A DNA stretch of 64,000 nt from Streptomyces ferrugineus (GTDB lineage Bacteria > Actinomycetota > Actinomycetes > Streptomycetales > Streptomycetaceae), in assembly GCF_015160855.1 (NCBI RefSeq), contig NZ_CP063373.1, positions 9,027,001 to 9,091,000 on the forward strand, in the 5' to 3' direction. The stretch's first letter is position 1; each line of letters opens with the position of its first letter. Below, one piece after another: positions 24,136-33,413 of the stretch. The notes under the pieces are model-generated. The model did no database searches and was not told the origin of the DNA. It was given only the letters and a program-made list of their open reading frames with translations. The position numbers and the translations under genes were made by a program.

Positions 24136-24666
24136 CTAGCGGTACCCACCCAGCCGCTGTCGTCGCCGAGCCCGCAGCGCCGCATCCAGCGACAGCATGG
24201 GGGCACCCGCGAGCACGAGCGGCAGCCAGGCCATCAGGTAGGCGAGGTCATTGCCGTAGTAGTAGGGATCGGAGGCCCAGCTCACCGTCAACCACAGACT
24301 CAGCGAGATGAGTGCCCCGCCGAGCGCCGCCAGACGGGCGAACAGGCCGATGAGGGTGCCGATGCCGACGGCCAGTTCGCCGCAGGCGATGGCGTAGCCG
24401 AAGGCCACCGGGTTGTCCAGGGCCAGGTCCACCATGGCCGGGATGGCCGACGAGTCCCGAACGGCCCGCATCATGTCGCCGATCGAGCCCGCCCCGGAGT
24501 CCTTCATGAAGGCGCTGTCGGTGAGCTTGTCCAGGCCGGCGTAGATGAAGGTGACGCCGAGGAAGACGCGGAGCGGGAGCAGTGCGTAACGGGTAGCGGT
24601 GTCCCGCCAGTTCCGGCCGCCGTCGAGGTAAGGGGTGTACGTGTCCGTATGCATACCGTGAGTCAT
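24136..24666 (-). CDS. DoxX family membrane protein
   Basis: A 176-residue protein with four membrane segments in the DoxX/SURF4 pattern. The first follows ALLPLRVFLGVTFIYAGLDKL; then come VAFGYAIACGELAVGIGTLIGL, LAALGGALISLSLWLTVSW and a final LAYLMAWLPLVLAGAPML. The FIYAGLDKL element is a family signature. DoxX proteins are linked to quinone or thiol redox reactions in the membrane, and to oxidative-stress protection in mycobacteria, but no function can be assigned here. The ATG at 24666 has GAGAGGCGG about ten bases upstream. It is a single gene with a 272-bp non-coding gap upstream. Confidence 0.85.
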   Translation of the reverse strand: MTHGMHTDTYTPYLDGGRNWRDTATRYALLPLRVFLGVTFIYAGLDKLTDSAFMKDSGAGSIGDMMRAVRDSSAIPAMVDLALDNPVAFGYAIACGELAVGIGTLIGLFARLAALGGALISLSLWLTVSWASDPYYYGNDLAYLMAWLPLVLAGAPMLSLDAALRARRRQRLGGYR

Positions 24667-24938
24667 CGCCCGTAGCCGCCTCTCGCCCGCCGTGCCGTGA
24701 CCCCTCAAAAAACGATACGTACGCGACGGCTGCGCCGCTCAACCGTGCGCGACCAGTTTCCTACCCACCGAAGCGGAGCCCACGCGGCCGACACCGGTAC
24801 CGCCTGAAGGGGCCCGCAGCCCCACGCACCCCCCGCCACGGCCCCGACCCACAACGCACCCGCAGGCGCCAGGCGCACCCCCACCGGACAGCAACGGGCC
24901 GCCGCAGGCATCCCCGGCCCCACCGCCGGAGGCAACCG
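24667..24938. other. Intergenic region upstream of doxX-type gene
   Basis: No coding sequence is visible in these 272 bases. Near the DoxX gene the sequence has AT-richer tracts (CAAAAAACGATACGTACG around 24706-24723) that could hold its promoter. The rest is Pro/Gly/Ala-codon-like high-GC DNA without ribosome sites. Confidence 0.35.
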
Positions 24939-26219
24939 TCAATCGGTCACATCAATCAAGTACCGATTGGTCTCCACCCCTACTGCGGTGACCACCTGCA
25001 CCCCCACCCGCCCCGGCTCCACATCCGCCGGCACCGGCACGGTCAGCACCGCGTCCGTCGGGTTGCTGAACCCCCCGGCCACCGGCACCAACGGAACATG
25101 CACATGCACCGTCCCGATCCGCACCACCATCCGCGACAGCCGGTCCGCTCCCTGCGCCCCGGGCGGCACAAATCCGGCCCCCCGGATCTCGATGTCGTCG
25201 CCCGTCCGGATCGGCGCGTCCAGATCGCCGGCCTCGCGCGCCCGCACCACCGACAGAATCACCGGCCGGCCTCCCTCCGCGTACTTCCCGGCCAGATAGG
25301 TCGCCGCCGAGACCAGCACCACCACCGCCAGCCCCCACGGCAGATCCGGCAGTTGGTCCGGCCGCCGCCCCAACCGCACCGCCGCGAACAGCAGCGCGAC
25401 CCCGCCGATCACGACGTACTGGATGTCCGTGAACGTCCCCCGCCCGGCGTCGTCCGTCAGCAGATCCGCCGCCCGAGGCCGATGCGCCCGCACCTTCTGC
25501 AGCCGCTGCCCGAGCACCCGCATCCCGACGACCCGCCGCACCAGTACCGCGATCGCGCACACCACGGCCAGCACGGTCACCACACCCGCACCCCGCCGAA
25601 GCTCGAGCCCGGCGATCAACGCATCGCGCTCCGCGTGCCCGGACGCCGCCGCCAGCCGCCCCACCAGCACCAACACCGCGTAGGCCAGGAACAGCACCCA
25701 CGCCCCGGCCACCGCCCGCGACGTGGACAGCCGGTTGTCCTCACCGATGACCGGCGCCAGCGCCCCGCCCCGCGCCCGATGGAACCACGACGCCGCCGTG
25801 AGCACCCCGGCCGTCACGACCGCCGCCAGCAGCCCGGCCGTACGCGCGGCCGTCCACCCCGTGCCGATCGCCGTGAGCGCCTGCACCAGCAGCAGCGCCA
25901 CGACCAGTCCCCAGACCGTGCACGCCGTACGCCACCACAGCCGCGTGAGCCATGCCTCGCCCTCGGCCCGCCCTCGCTCGGCGACGGCCTCCGCCGACTG
26001 CGTCAGCTCCTCGGAGACCCACTGCCGGGAGGCCGACGCCGAGTGGGCCACCGCCGCCGGCAGCCCCTGCCCGGCGGCGAACTCGTCCCGCTTCAGCAGA
26101 AATTCGGCGACCGCCCGCCGATGCCCCGCACGCGCCCCGTGCGGACAGTCCCCGCAGGCGCAGCCGCCTCCGTGCGCGCCCATCACCGCGCCGCCCTGCC
26201 CAGCCTCCTGCACCGCCAC
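24939..26219 (-). CDS. Multi-pass membrane protein with C-terminal IPT/TIG-like domain
   Basis: About 426 residues. The N-terminus has a Cys-rich segment (GGCACGDCPHG) that could bind metal. Six hydrophobic segments follow between about residues 95 and 320, in two groups separated by a loop with GEDNRLSTSRAVAGAW. The C-terminal 90 residues are beta-rich, with GDDIEIRGAGFVPPGAQGADRL and a closing VGVQVVTAVGVETNRYLIDV, resembling an immunoglobulin-like IPT/TIG domain. I use the GTG at 26219, preceded by GAGGAAG; an in-frame GTG/ATG pair about 12 codons in is possible. I do not recognise a characterised family. It stands alone, divergent from the DUF4429 gene. Confidence 0.65.
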   Translation of the reverse strand: MAVQEAGQGGAVMGAHGGGCACGDCPHGARAGHRRAVAEFLLKRDEFAAGQGLPAAVAHSASASRQWVSEELTQSAEAVAERGRAEGEAWLTRLWWRTACTVWGLVVALLLVQALTAIGTGWTAARTAGLLAAVVTAGVLTAASWFHRARGGALAPVIGEDNRLSTSRAVAGAWVLFLAYAVLVLVGRLAAASGHAERDALIAGLELRRGAGVVTVLAVVCAIAVLVRRVVGMRVLGQRLQKVRAHRPRAADLLTDDAGRGTFTDIQYVVIGGVALLFAAVRLGRRPDQLPDLPWGLAVVVLVSAATYLAGKYAEGGRPVILSVVRAREAGDLDAPIRTGDDIEIRGAGFVPPGAQGADRLSRMVVRIGTVHVHVPLVPVAGGFSNPTDAVLTVPVPADVEPGRVGVQVVTAVGVETNRYLIDVTD

Positions 26220-26518
26220 GCCCGACGCCCGCCTTCCTCAGACCTCACGCCCACCGACCCACCGACCCACCGGCCATGTGCCCAGATCACCGAATGACCT
26301 CATGGCCTTATAACCCACCGCCCGACCCCCGGCAGCCGGATCTCACATACCGACCACCGCGGATTTCGGCCACGGCCCGCACCACACACCACGCCGCGCA
26401 CAACTCCCCTGCGACGACAGCGAATTGTGCCGTAGGCCGCTCGCGCCGCATTCGCCAGGTCCGCCCGGCGCGGGTGATGACCGCACCCTTGTGTTGACCC
26501 GGCTGCGAGAATTTCCCC
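26220..26518. other. Divergent intergenic region, locally AT-richer
   Basis: These 299 bases hold the promoters of the membrane protein (minus) and the DUF4429 gene (plus). The left end has three copies of an 8-base unit (cccaccga) and then CATGGCCTTATAACCC. Near the plus-strand gene, GAGAATTT lies six bases before the ATG and may be a -10 for a leaderless message. No gene is seen. Confidence 0.4.
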
Positions 26519-27403
26519 ATGGCCGAGATCATCCAGCGCGACGGGACCTGGGCCTTCGACGGCACAACGGTCCGGATCACGCCGGGACTCCACCGCTCCG
26601 TGCCGCTGTTCCGGCAGACGTACGGGGAGATCGCCGTACCCCTCGAGGCCGTCGCGAGCATCGTCTTCGAGCCCGAACGCAAGCGCGGCCGGCTGCGCAT
26701 CCGGCTGCGCGAGGGCGCCGACCCGCTGCTCCAGGCGACCGGCGGCAGGCTGCCCGACTCGGCGGATCCGTACCGGCTGGCGGTGGACATCGACCGTGCG
26801 GGGGTCGCCGAGTACGTCGCCGAGGAGATCCGCCAGGCGCTGCTGCTGGACCAGATCCCCCAGGAACCGACCAAGGCGTATCTGCTCCCCGGACCGCCGG
26901 TCCCGGTCTCCGTCCGCTCCTCCGACGGCATGGTCTCCTTCGACGGCGCCCAGGTGCGCATCGACTGGTCCGACACCTCCGACCGCGTGAAACGGGCGAC
27001 CGGCCCGAGGATCATCAACGTGGGCGACCTGGTCCAGGTGGAGTGGCTGCCCAACTCCGGCTACGAGGACGGCTTCCTGCGCTTCGTGACCCGGGAGACG
27101 GTGTTCTCGAAACTGCCGCCGGAAAAGGACCCGTACGCCCTGGACCTGTGGGGCAGCGCCCGCCGTGACCTGCTCACGGCCCTGGTCGCCACCGCGGTCA
27201 CCGCCCGTCTGCCGCACCCCTCCACCCGCGCCGGCATCGACGCCGCCGACCGCCCCCAGCCGACGGCGTCCCTCCCGCCCCCGGCCGACCACCACGACGT
27301 ACTCCTGCGCAGGCTGCGCGAGTTGGGTGAGCTGCACCGCGACGGCGTCCTCACGGACGAGGAGTTCGCGATGACGAAGGCGGTCGTCCTACGGGGCTTC
27401 TAG
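26519..27403 (+). CDS. DUF4429 and SHOCT domain protein
   Basis: A 294-residue cytosolic protein. The first 210 residues form two similar halves: GTWAFDGTTVRITPG near 9-23 and SSDGMVSFDGAQVRIDW near 138-154, each followed by a basic beta-rich segment. This is the DUF4429 pattern, related to PH-like folds. The last 35 residues (LRRLRELGELHRDGVLTDEEFAMTKAVVL) form a SHOCT helical pair, an oligomerisation or adaptor module. Such proteins are frequent in Streptomyces, without known activity. The ATG at 26519 has no ribosome site and is probably translated from a leaderless message. The stop faces the class II aldolase gene 24 bases away. Confidence 0.82.
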   Translation: MAEIIQRDGTWAFDGTTVRITPGLHRSVPLFRQTYGEIAVPLEAVASIVFEPERKRGRLRIRLREGADPLLQATGGRLPDSADPYRLAVDIDRAGVAEYVAEEIRQALLLDQIPQEPTKAYLLPGPPVPVSVRSSDGMVSFDGAQVRIDWSDTSDRVKRATGPRIINVGDLVQVEWLPNSGYEDGFLRFVTRETVFSKLPPEKDPYALDLWGSARRDLLTALVATAVTARLPHPSTRAGIDAADRPQPTASLPPPADHHDVLLRRLRELGELHRDGVLTDEEFAMTKAVVLRGF

Positions 27404-27427
27404 CCGCACCCGCAGAACCCCGTCGGG

Positions 27428-28234
27428 TCAGCTCAGCAGATCCGGCTCACTGCGGCTGACGTCCTGCCACAACGGCTGATAGTTGATCCACGCCACCAGA
27501 TCCCCGCCCAACTGCTCCCGCGTGGCCACCGCCTGCCGATGCTCGATCAGCACCGGACGCCCCGCCGCCCGGGCGGTGAGCTGCACCTGGCAGGACCGTT
27601 CCATCGACAGGAACCACCAGGCCGCCGCGTCCACCGAGTCGCCGACCGTCAGCAGCCCGTGGTTGCGCAGCACGAGCGCCTTGTGGGAGCCGAGCGCGTC
27701 CGCGATCCGGCGGCCCTCCACAGCGTCGACGACGACGCCCGAGTAGGCGTCGTAGAGCGCGTGGTCCTCGTAGAAGGCGCAGCTCTCCTGGGTGATCGGA
27801 TCCAGCAGTTCCCCGAGCGCCGCGAGGGCGCGCCCGTGCACCGAGTGGCAGTGGGCGACCGCGACGACGTCCGGGCGGGCGGCGTGGACCTGGGAGTGCA
27901 CGGTGAACGCCGCCTGGTTGACGTGGTAGCGGCCGTCGATCACCTGCCCCTCGGAGTTGGCGAGGACCAGATCGCTGACGGTGACGTGCTTGAACGGCAT
28001 CCCGAACGGGTTGACCCAGAAGCAGTCGCTGAACTCCGGATCGCGCGCGGTGATGTGCCCCGAGACCCCGTCCTCGAACCCGAGCCGCCCGAAGATCCGC
28101 AGCGCGCCCGCGAGCCGCTCCTTGCGATGCCGGCGTTCGTCCTCGACCGACTCGTGCATCGGCGGCATCGCGAACCGCAGCTGGTCGGTCGGCAGCGGCG
28201 AGGGCGGAGTGGGCCCGAGGGGCGTCCCGTGCAT
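27428..28234 (-). CDS. Class II aldolase/adducin family protein
   Basis: A 268-residue protein of the class II aldolase/adducin fold. The zinc-binding His residues are in AVAHCHSVHGRAL and LRNHGLLTVG, and the phosphate/substrate region is in DGVSGHITARDPEF. Relatives include L-fuculose- and L-ribulose-phosphate aldolases and epimerases. In actinobacteria this version is usually an uncharacterised cytosolic enzyme, so the substrate is open. The ATG at 28234 has a good GGAGG. It is divergent from the PPOX-type gene at 28387. A short inverted repeat AGAACA-GAGA-TGTTCT at 28291-28306 between them may be a shared operator. Confidence 0.85.
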   Translation of the reverse strand: MHGTPLGPTPPSPLPTDQLRFAMPPMHESVEDERRHRKERLAGALRIFGRLGFEDGVSGHITARDPEFSDCFWVNPFGMPFKHVTVSDLVLANSEGQVIDGRYHVNQAAFTVHSQVHAARPDVVAVAHCHSVHGRALAALGELLDPITQESCAFYEDHALYDAYSGVVVDAVEGRRIADALGSHKALVLRNHGLLTVGDSVDAAAWWFLSMERSCQVQLTARAAGRPVLIEHRQAVATREQLGGDLVAWINYQPLWQDVSRSEPDLLS

Positions 28235-28290
28235 GTGTCCTCCAGCACTGGGTTGCTTACGGGGCGGAAGTTACCGCCGGTCAGTGCAGG

Positions 28291-28306
28291 AGAACAGAGA
28301 TGTTCT
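28291..28306. promoter_or_regulatory. AGAACA-N4-TGTTCT inverted repeat (candidate operator)
   Basis: A perfect 6-bp inverted repeat with a 4-base spacer lies 57 bases upstream of the aldolase start and 81 bases upstream of the PPOX gene. The placement suits an operator for either gene. I know of no certain matching regulator. Confidence 0.3.
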
Positions 28307-28386
28307 GTAAAGATCCCGCTCGCACGGCCGTCTCGGGGAGCGCAATCCAGACAGCGGATGTCGGGTATCGGCGCCACACTCCCCGT

Positions 28387-28860
28387 ATGACAGCGAACTG
28401 GGCAGCCTTCTCCGCCGCCGAACCCGATCTGGCCCGCACCACCGAGGAACGCTTCGGCGCCTTCACCCACCACACCCTCGCCACCCTCCGCAAGGACGGC
28501 TCCCCCCGCACCACCGGCCTGGAGGTCCGCTTCCTGAACGGCGAGCTCTGGCTCGGCATGATGCCGGACTCCCTCAAGGCCCTCGACCTGCGCCGCGACC
28601 CACGCTTCGCGCTCCAGGCGAACCCCGGCGAGGGGCAGTCCATGGGCGGCGGTGACGTACGGATCTCCGGCCGGGCGATCGAGGTGGAGGACCCGGAGCA
28701 GAAGGCCGCATACGGCGAAGAGGTGGAACCGCCGGAGCCGTTCCACCTCTTCCGCACCGAGCTCACGGAGGTCGTGCGGACCTACGTCGAGGACGACAAG
28801 TACCTCGTCGTCCAGGTCTGGAAGCCCGGCGAGCCCCTGCGCACGATCAAGCGCACCTAG
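28387..28860 (+). CDS. Pyridoxamine 5'-phosphate oxidase-like (split-barrel flavin/F420) protein
   Basis: A 157-residue protein of the PPOX split-barrel fold. The pattern THHTLATLRKDGSPRTTGLEVRFLNGELWLGM near residues 23-55 is the standard N-terminal barrel, followed by LDLRRDPRFALQ. F420-dependent actinobacterial members share this layout, so binding of F420 or FMN is likely, but no substrate can be assigned. The ATG at 28387 gives the shortest protein that keeps the fold; longer in-frame starts add residues that look non-conserved. No ribosome site is visible. The stop faces guaA 21 bases away. Confidence 0.8.
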   Translation: MTANWAAFSAAEPDLARTTEERFGAFTHHTLATLRKDGSPRTTGLEVRFLNGELWLGMMPDSLKALDLRRDPRFALQANPGEGQSMGGGDVRISGRAIEVEDPEQKAAYGEEVEPPEPFHLFRTELTEVVRTYVEDDKYLVVQVWKPGEPLRTIKRT

Positions 28861-28862
28861 GG

Positions 28863-28879
28863 CCCGTGAAGCCCACGGG
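28863..28879. terminator. Small hairpin between PPOX gene and guaA
   Basis: CCCGTG (28863-28868) pairs with CACGGG (28874-28879) around a five-base loop in the 21-bp gap between converging genes. It is a short stem, so a weak terminator at best. Confidence 0.4.
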
Positions 28880-28881
28880 GC

Positions 28882-30459
<1,578 letters not shown>

Positions 30460-30571
30460 GGGTTGCCTTCCGGCGGTGAGCGAGGTGTGTGTGGGGCCGA
30501 GTCTACCGGGATCCGCGGGGCCCTCTCCGGGCCGAGCCCCGTCTCAGCCCTGTCTCAGGATGCGAACCGGC
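30460..30571. other. Divergent intergenic region guaA / chorismate mutase leader
   Basis: A non-coding stretch holding the guaA promoter. The promoter for the chorismate mutase leader lies immediately to the right at 30572-30600. Confidence 0.35.
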
Positions 30572-30600
30572 TTGGAAGCCTCCGCGAGGCCCTGCATACT
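30572..30600 (+). promoter_or_regulatory. Sigma70-like promoter of the chorismate mutase leader
   Basis: TTGGAA (30572-30577) and CATACT (30595-30600) are spaced 17 bases apart. The -10 lies six bases before the ATG at 30607, which would make the leader ORF leaderless. Confidence 0.5.
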
Positions 30601-30606
30601 GGCCCC

Positions 30607-30678
30607 ATGCTCACGCACCCGACCTTCCTCTTTACCTATGGCACCCGGCCCGCCGGCTGCCATGGTCGTGCTGCTTGA
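30607..30678 (+). CDS. Putative Phe/Tyr-codon leader peptide ahead of chorismate mutase
   Basis: A 23-codon ORF encoding MLTHPTFLFTYGTRPAGCHG and three more residues. It has Phe codons at 7 and 9 and Tyr at 11 in a cluster. It starts directly after a promoter and is followed by a GC-rich hairpin at 30703-30729, before the chorismate mutase gene at 30792. This order (leader peptide with end-product codons, hairpin, biosynthetic gene) is how pheA and trp attenuators are built. Prephenate from chorismate mutase feeds both Phe and Tyr. The call is an inference from layout; three aromatic codons are fewer than in classic leaders and no conservation test was possible. Confidence 0.45.
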   Translation: MLTHPTFLFTYGTRPAGCHGRAA

Positions 30679-30702
30679 GCAACTGACAAGCGACTTCCCA
30701 GG

Positions 30703-30729
30703 CGCCCCGGGCCGACAAGGTCCGGGGCG
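30703..30729 (+). terminator. Hairpin between leader ORF and chorismate mutase (attenuator candidate)
   Basis: CGCCCCGG (30703-30710) pairs with CCGGGGCG (30722-30729) around an 11-base loop, beginning 24 bases after the leader-peptide stop. It lies 62 bases before the chorismate mutase start. Only a weak T-run follows. Confidence 0.45.
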
Positions 30730-30791
30730 TCTGACGTTTCCGGGTCCTGTCGCTCCGGGGCATCGCGCCCATCCGACGAGGAGCCCCCGAG

Positions 30792-31079
30792 ATGACCACC
30801 ACAGCAGCAGAGCAGACCGGCGCCCACACCCCCGAGGCGGCCGATGTGATCACCGGCGCCCGAGAGCGCATCGACGCGCTGGACGACCGGATCATCGGTC
30901 TGATCCAGGAACGCATGGCCGTGTCGGCCGTGATCCAGGAGGCGCGGATCTCCTCCGGCGGCCGGCGCGTGAACCTCTCCCGGGAGATGGATGTCCTCGG
31001 CCACTACCGGGACGCGCTGGGCAAGCCGGGCACGTCCCTGGCCATGACGCTGCTCGAACTGTGCCGGGGTCGCATCTGA
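30792..31079 (+). CDS. Chorismate mutase, AroQ type
   Basis: A 95-residue all-helical chorismate mutase of the AroQ class. It converts chorismate to prephenate at the branch to phenylalanine and tyrosine. The first helix contains ARERIDALDDRIIGLIQERM, and the second carries the conserved Arg/Lys positions around QEARISSGGRRVNLSREMDVL. The last helix is ALGKPGTSLAMTLLELCRG. No prephenate dehydratase or dehydrogenase domain is fused. The ATG at 30792 has CGAGGAGCCCCC upstream. The gene is alone in its transcript and preceded by a leader ORF with Phe/Tyr codons and a hairpin, which may control it. Confidence 0.9.
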   Translation: MTTTAAEQTGAHTPEAADVITGARERIDALDDRIIGLIQERMAVSAVIQEARISSGGRRVNLSREMDVLGHYRDALGKPGTSLAMTLLELCRGRI

Positions 31080-31490
31080 GTTCGGTGCCCGTCTCACCCG
31101 TACGGAGCGTGACGCCTCCTGCACCGCTTCGTTGGAACCGGTGTCCGTGCCAGCCAGGGGCGGGCCCGAAAGAACCACGCGTGGCTCGCTGGAGCGATGA
31201 GGCGGACGGATCACACCGTGCGCCGTGGGACCTCGCTCCGGAAGAGTGACCGGACGGCAGGGGACAGCAGCCCGGTCACCCAGAGAACGGTCGGCTCCGG
31301 GGACGCCCGGGGCCGACCGGCGGAAAGGGCGAGAAGGAGTACAAGGCCGGTCCGAAAGGTTGCGAAGGCCGGGTCCTTCCAGCACGATGCGTAGCAAAGC
31401 CCGAGTCCCACCGCCCCAGTCCCGCGATGTCTCCGGCCCGGCCGTGCCTCGCCGCACTGCCAGAGGTCGAGACCACCGATGGACCATGAA

Positions 31491-31550
31491 AAGCGGCGCA
31501 ACCCCCCGGCGCCGCTTCCCCAGGCACCGACGCTGCCCTGACGTCGGTGC
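31491..31550 (+). terminator. Two tandem perfect 9-bp hairpins
   Basis: AAGCGGCGC/GCGCCGCTT (31491-31499 with 31509-31517) and GCACCGACG/CGTCGGTGC (31524-31532 with 31542-31550) are separated by six bases. They would stop plus-strand transcripts from the chorismate mutase direction. Confidence 0.5.
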
Positions 31551-31558
31551 TGACGATA

Positions 31559-31593
31559 GAAGGGCCCCGCGGCTCCGCCCTGCGGGGCCCTTC
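31559..31593 (-). terminator. 12-bp perfect hairpin, terminator of the membrane-anchored protein gene
   Basis: GAAGGGCCCCGC (31559-31570) pairs with GCGGGGCCCTTC (31582-31593). It lies 21 bases beyond the stop of the gene at 31615 in its direction of transcription, with a short T-rich tract after it on the minus strand. Confidence 0.75.
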
Positions 31594-31614
31594 TCATGCC
31601 GGTCGCCCCACGCG

Positions 31615-32796
31615 TCAGGTGCGGGAGACGGTGCCGCATCCCTCCGCGCGGTCCGCGTCGAGGTCCTTGCTGCGGTCGTACGGGTCCGTCGTCGGGCCGG
31701 TGGGGGGTGCGCCGGTGGGTGCCGACGAGTCGAACTGCGGATGCAGATAGCCGTCGTACACGTCGCAGGCCGAGTTGCCGATCTCCTGGTCGTAGCGCAC
31801 TACGGCGACCTTCCCCGGAGTGACCTGGTACTTCGCCGGGTCGGAGAGCTCGACGTCGACGACCCGGCGGACGATGGTGCGGGCCACCTCGGTCGAGCCC
31901 TCGCGGACGAGTGGATAGACGAAGGTGTAGTCGGCGTGCACGACGACGGAGGCGTGCTCACCCGCCTTGAACGTCATGCGCCCGCGCGTCTTGACGACGT
32001 CGCCGGCGAGCCGCACCTCGTCGGGGTCGAAGCGGGAGAACATCAACAGCGGGTCGTGGTCCTTGTCCGGCTTGCGCAGCGAGCGGGTCAGCAGGTCGAG
32101 CAGTTCCGTCTGGCGGGGCTCGATGACGCCGAGGGCGGTCTCCGGGCGCTCGCCGCGGAGCGTGGCCGGGTCGAGGTTGGCGTCGACCAGGAGCTTTCTG
32201 GTCTGCCGCAGCGCCTGCTCCACCTGCGCCTTGGACAGGGTCCCGACCGGGGTGGCCTTCGGCAGTGCGATGCCGGCCTCGCCGTCGGCCCAGCGCTCGG
32301 CCGGCGAGCCGGCGAACGGCCGGGCCACGGTGGGGACTGCGGGATCGGCGGCTCCGGGCGCGGCCGTCGGGGCGGCGGTCTCCTGCGGGAGCGGCGACGC
32401 GGCTGGGCCCTCCGGGGACGAGGTGGTGGTGCTGGTGGTGCCGAACGGGTCGCCGGGTATCAGCGAGGGCCGTATCGCCACGACGGCGACGGCCACGGCG
32501 AGCGGTACTCCGACGATCGCCCACCGCCGCCGGCGCCGGGCGGCCCGCCCGTCCATCTCCTGCCAGGCGGGCCCGGTACGCCACCCCGGGGGCAACTCGC
32601 CCCGCGCGTCCTGCTGCCGGAGCCGCTCGGTGACCATGCGGGCACGGGCGGAGGGTTCCTTCGGCGCCGGAGCACCCGCACCCCGCTCGCTGTCCTGGAC
32701 GAACTTCTCCCACTCGGCGTCGGATATGGACGACGAGGACGGCTCCGCTCCCTCGTCGGATCCTGGTCTGGGACCTTCTGACGGTCTGTCGGTCAT
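31615..32796 (-). CDS. Single-pass membrane protein of unknown function
   Basis: A 393-residue protein. The cytoplasmic N-terminus contains SDAEWEKFVQDSERG and a cluster RRRRR, followed by one transmembrane helix (WAIVGVPLAVAVAVVAI) near residues 90-108. A Thr/Ser/Pro-rich linker and an extracytoplasmic domain of about 240 residues come next. That domain has two Cys residues (NSACDVYDGY and EGCGTVS) that could form a disulfide. I do not recognise a named family. The ATG at 32796 has GAAGG upstream. It lies 92 bases downstream of the immunity gene on the same strand and may be read through from it, but composition suggests an unrelated housekeeping-type gene. Confidence 0.72.
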   Translation of the reverse strand: MTDRPSEGPRPGSDEGAEPSSSSISDAEWEKFVQDSERGAGAPAPKEPSARARMVTERLRQQDARGELPPGWRTGPAWQEMDGRAARRRRRWAIVGVPLAVAVAVVAIRPSLIPGDPFGTTSTTTSSPEGPAASPLPQETAAPTAAPGAADPAVPTVARPFAGSPAERWADGEAGIALPKATPVGTLSKAQVEQALRQTRKLLVDANLDPATLRGERPETALGVIEPRQTELLDLLTRSLRKPDKDHDPLLMFSRFDPDEVRLAGDVVKTRGRMTFKAGEHASVVVHADYTFVYPLVREGSTEVARTIVRRVVDVELSDPAKYQVTPGKVAVVRYDQEIGNSACDVYDGYLHPQFDSSAPTGAPPTGPTTDPYDRSKDLDADRAEGCGTVSRT

Positions 32797-32888
32797 GGCT
32801 CTGTGCGCCTTCTCTCGAATCCCTGCAAGGCAGCTGAGCGTACGTCAGCCACATCAGCCCTCGGACACGGTTTCGGATTCCCAGCCCG

Positions 32889-33413
32889 TCACTCCTCCAC
32901 CACACCCACAGGTTCGAACGTCGGCTCTCCTTCGATCACTGGAATATCAAGCTCCCCCTGAAGCGCCTTCCACAGGAAGTCCGTGAACGACATTCGCAGC
33001 TGAATCCATTGCCCCATATCGAGCACCACAGACCAGCCTCCTCCGTCGATTTCCGGGGGAGCCAGCAGGACATGATTTCCCGAGGTCGACCGAGCAATTG
33101 GAACACATCCCCCCGGTGCGGGGTGAACAGGATAGGGGTACATCTCTGGCGCATTCCGCGCCAAATCCGAGTACGCGTAGGAAGCCTGGTCCCACAGCGA
33201 CTCAAGACGAAGTCCCTCGTCTCCGCCTGCTGCTCTCGGATGAAACACATAGAGCTGATCGTTCACGCACCCCGGACCGTAAGCTGTGACGAACTGCTTG
33301 TAGTCCTCCGGGAGGATTACACCGGACCGCATCTCGAGCGCCCGCCAGTCACGTTCCACATCACCATTGACCAGCGGCCGGCCCAGAATTTCACGGAACC
33401 GAGAGATTTCCAC
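32889..33413 (-). CDS. SMI1/KNR4-family immunity protein for the adjacent Rhs toxin
   Basis: A 174-residue cytosolic protein. The SMI1/KNR4 pattern is clear: an N-terminal helical [29 protein letters not shown], then LYVFHP, and later [17 protein letters not shown] and a closing [14 protein letters not shown] helix. SMI1/KNR4 proteins are the commonest immunity family paired with polymorphic toxins. The start overlaps the 3' end of the Rhs toxin gene by 23 bases. I use the GTG at 33413 because AAAGG lies seven bases upstream; a GTG at 33443 has no ribosome site. One 60-base line counted by hand is 58 percent GC, clearly below the surroundings, which points to recent acquisition of this cassette. 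Confidence 0.85.
   Translation of the reverse strand: MEISRFREILGRPLVNGDVERDWRALEMRSGVILPEDYKQFVTAYGPGCVNDQLYVFHPRAAGGDEGLRLESLWDQASYAYSDLARNAPEMYPYPVHPAPGGCVPIARSTSGNHVLLAPPEIDGGGWSVVLDMGQWIQLRMSFTDFLWKALQGELDIPVIEGEPTFEPVGVVEE

Larger units (their letters stand above)
31080..31614. other. Non-coding region downstream of chorismate mutase, ending in three hairpins
   Basis: These 535 bases contain no plausible gene: the frames present are Arg/Pro/Gly-rich, lack ribosome sites and contradict one another. The right end holds three successive strong hairpins (31491-31517, 31524-31550, 31559-31593). I see no tRNA, tmRNA, RNase P or SRP RNA signature. An uncharacterised small RNA ending at the hairpins is possible. 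Confidence 0.4.

Noticed and set aside
28291..28306. LexA (SOS) box at the AGAACA/TGTTCT repeat
   Set aside because: Actinobacterial LexA sites have GAAC-N4-GTTC; here the GAAC and GTTC halves are six bases apart.
30463..30678. 71-residue gene covering the chorismate mutase leader
   Set aside because: The upstream part runs over the promoter and lacks a ribosome site. Only the last 23 codons, from the ATG at 30607, make sense as a leader peptide.
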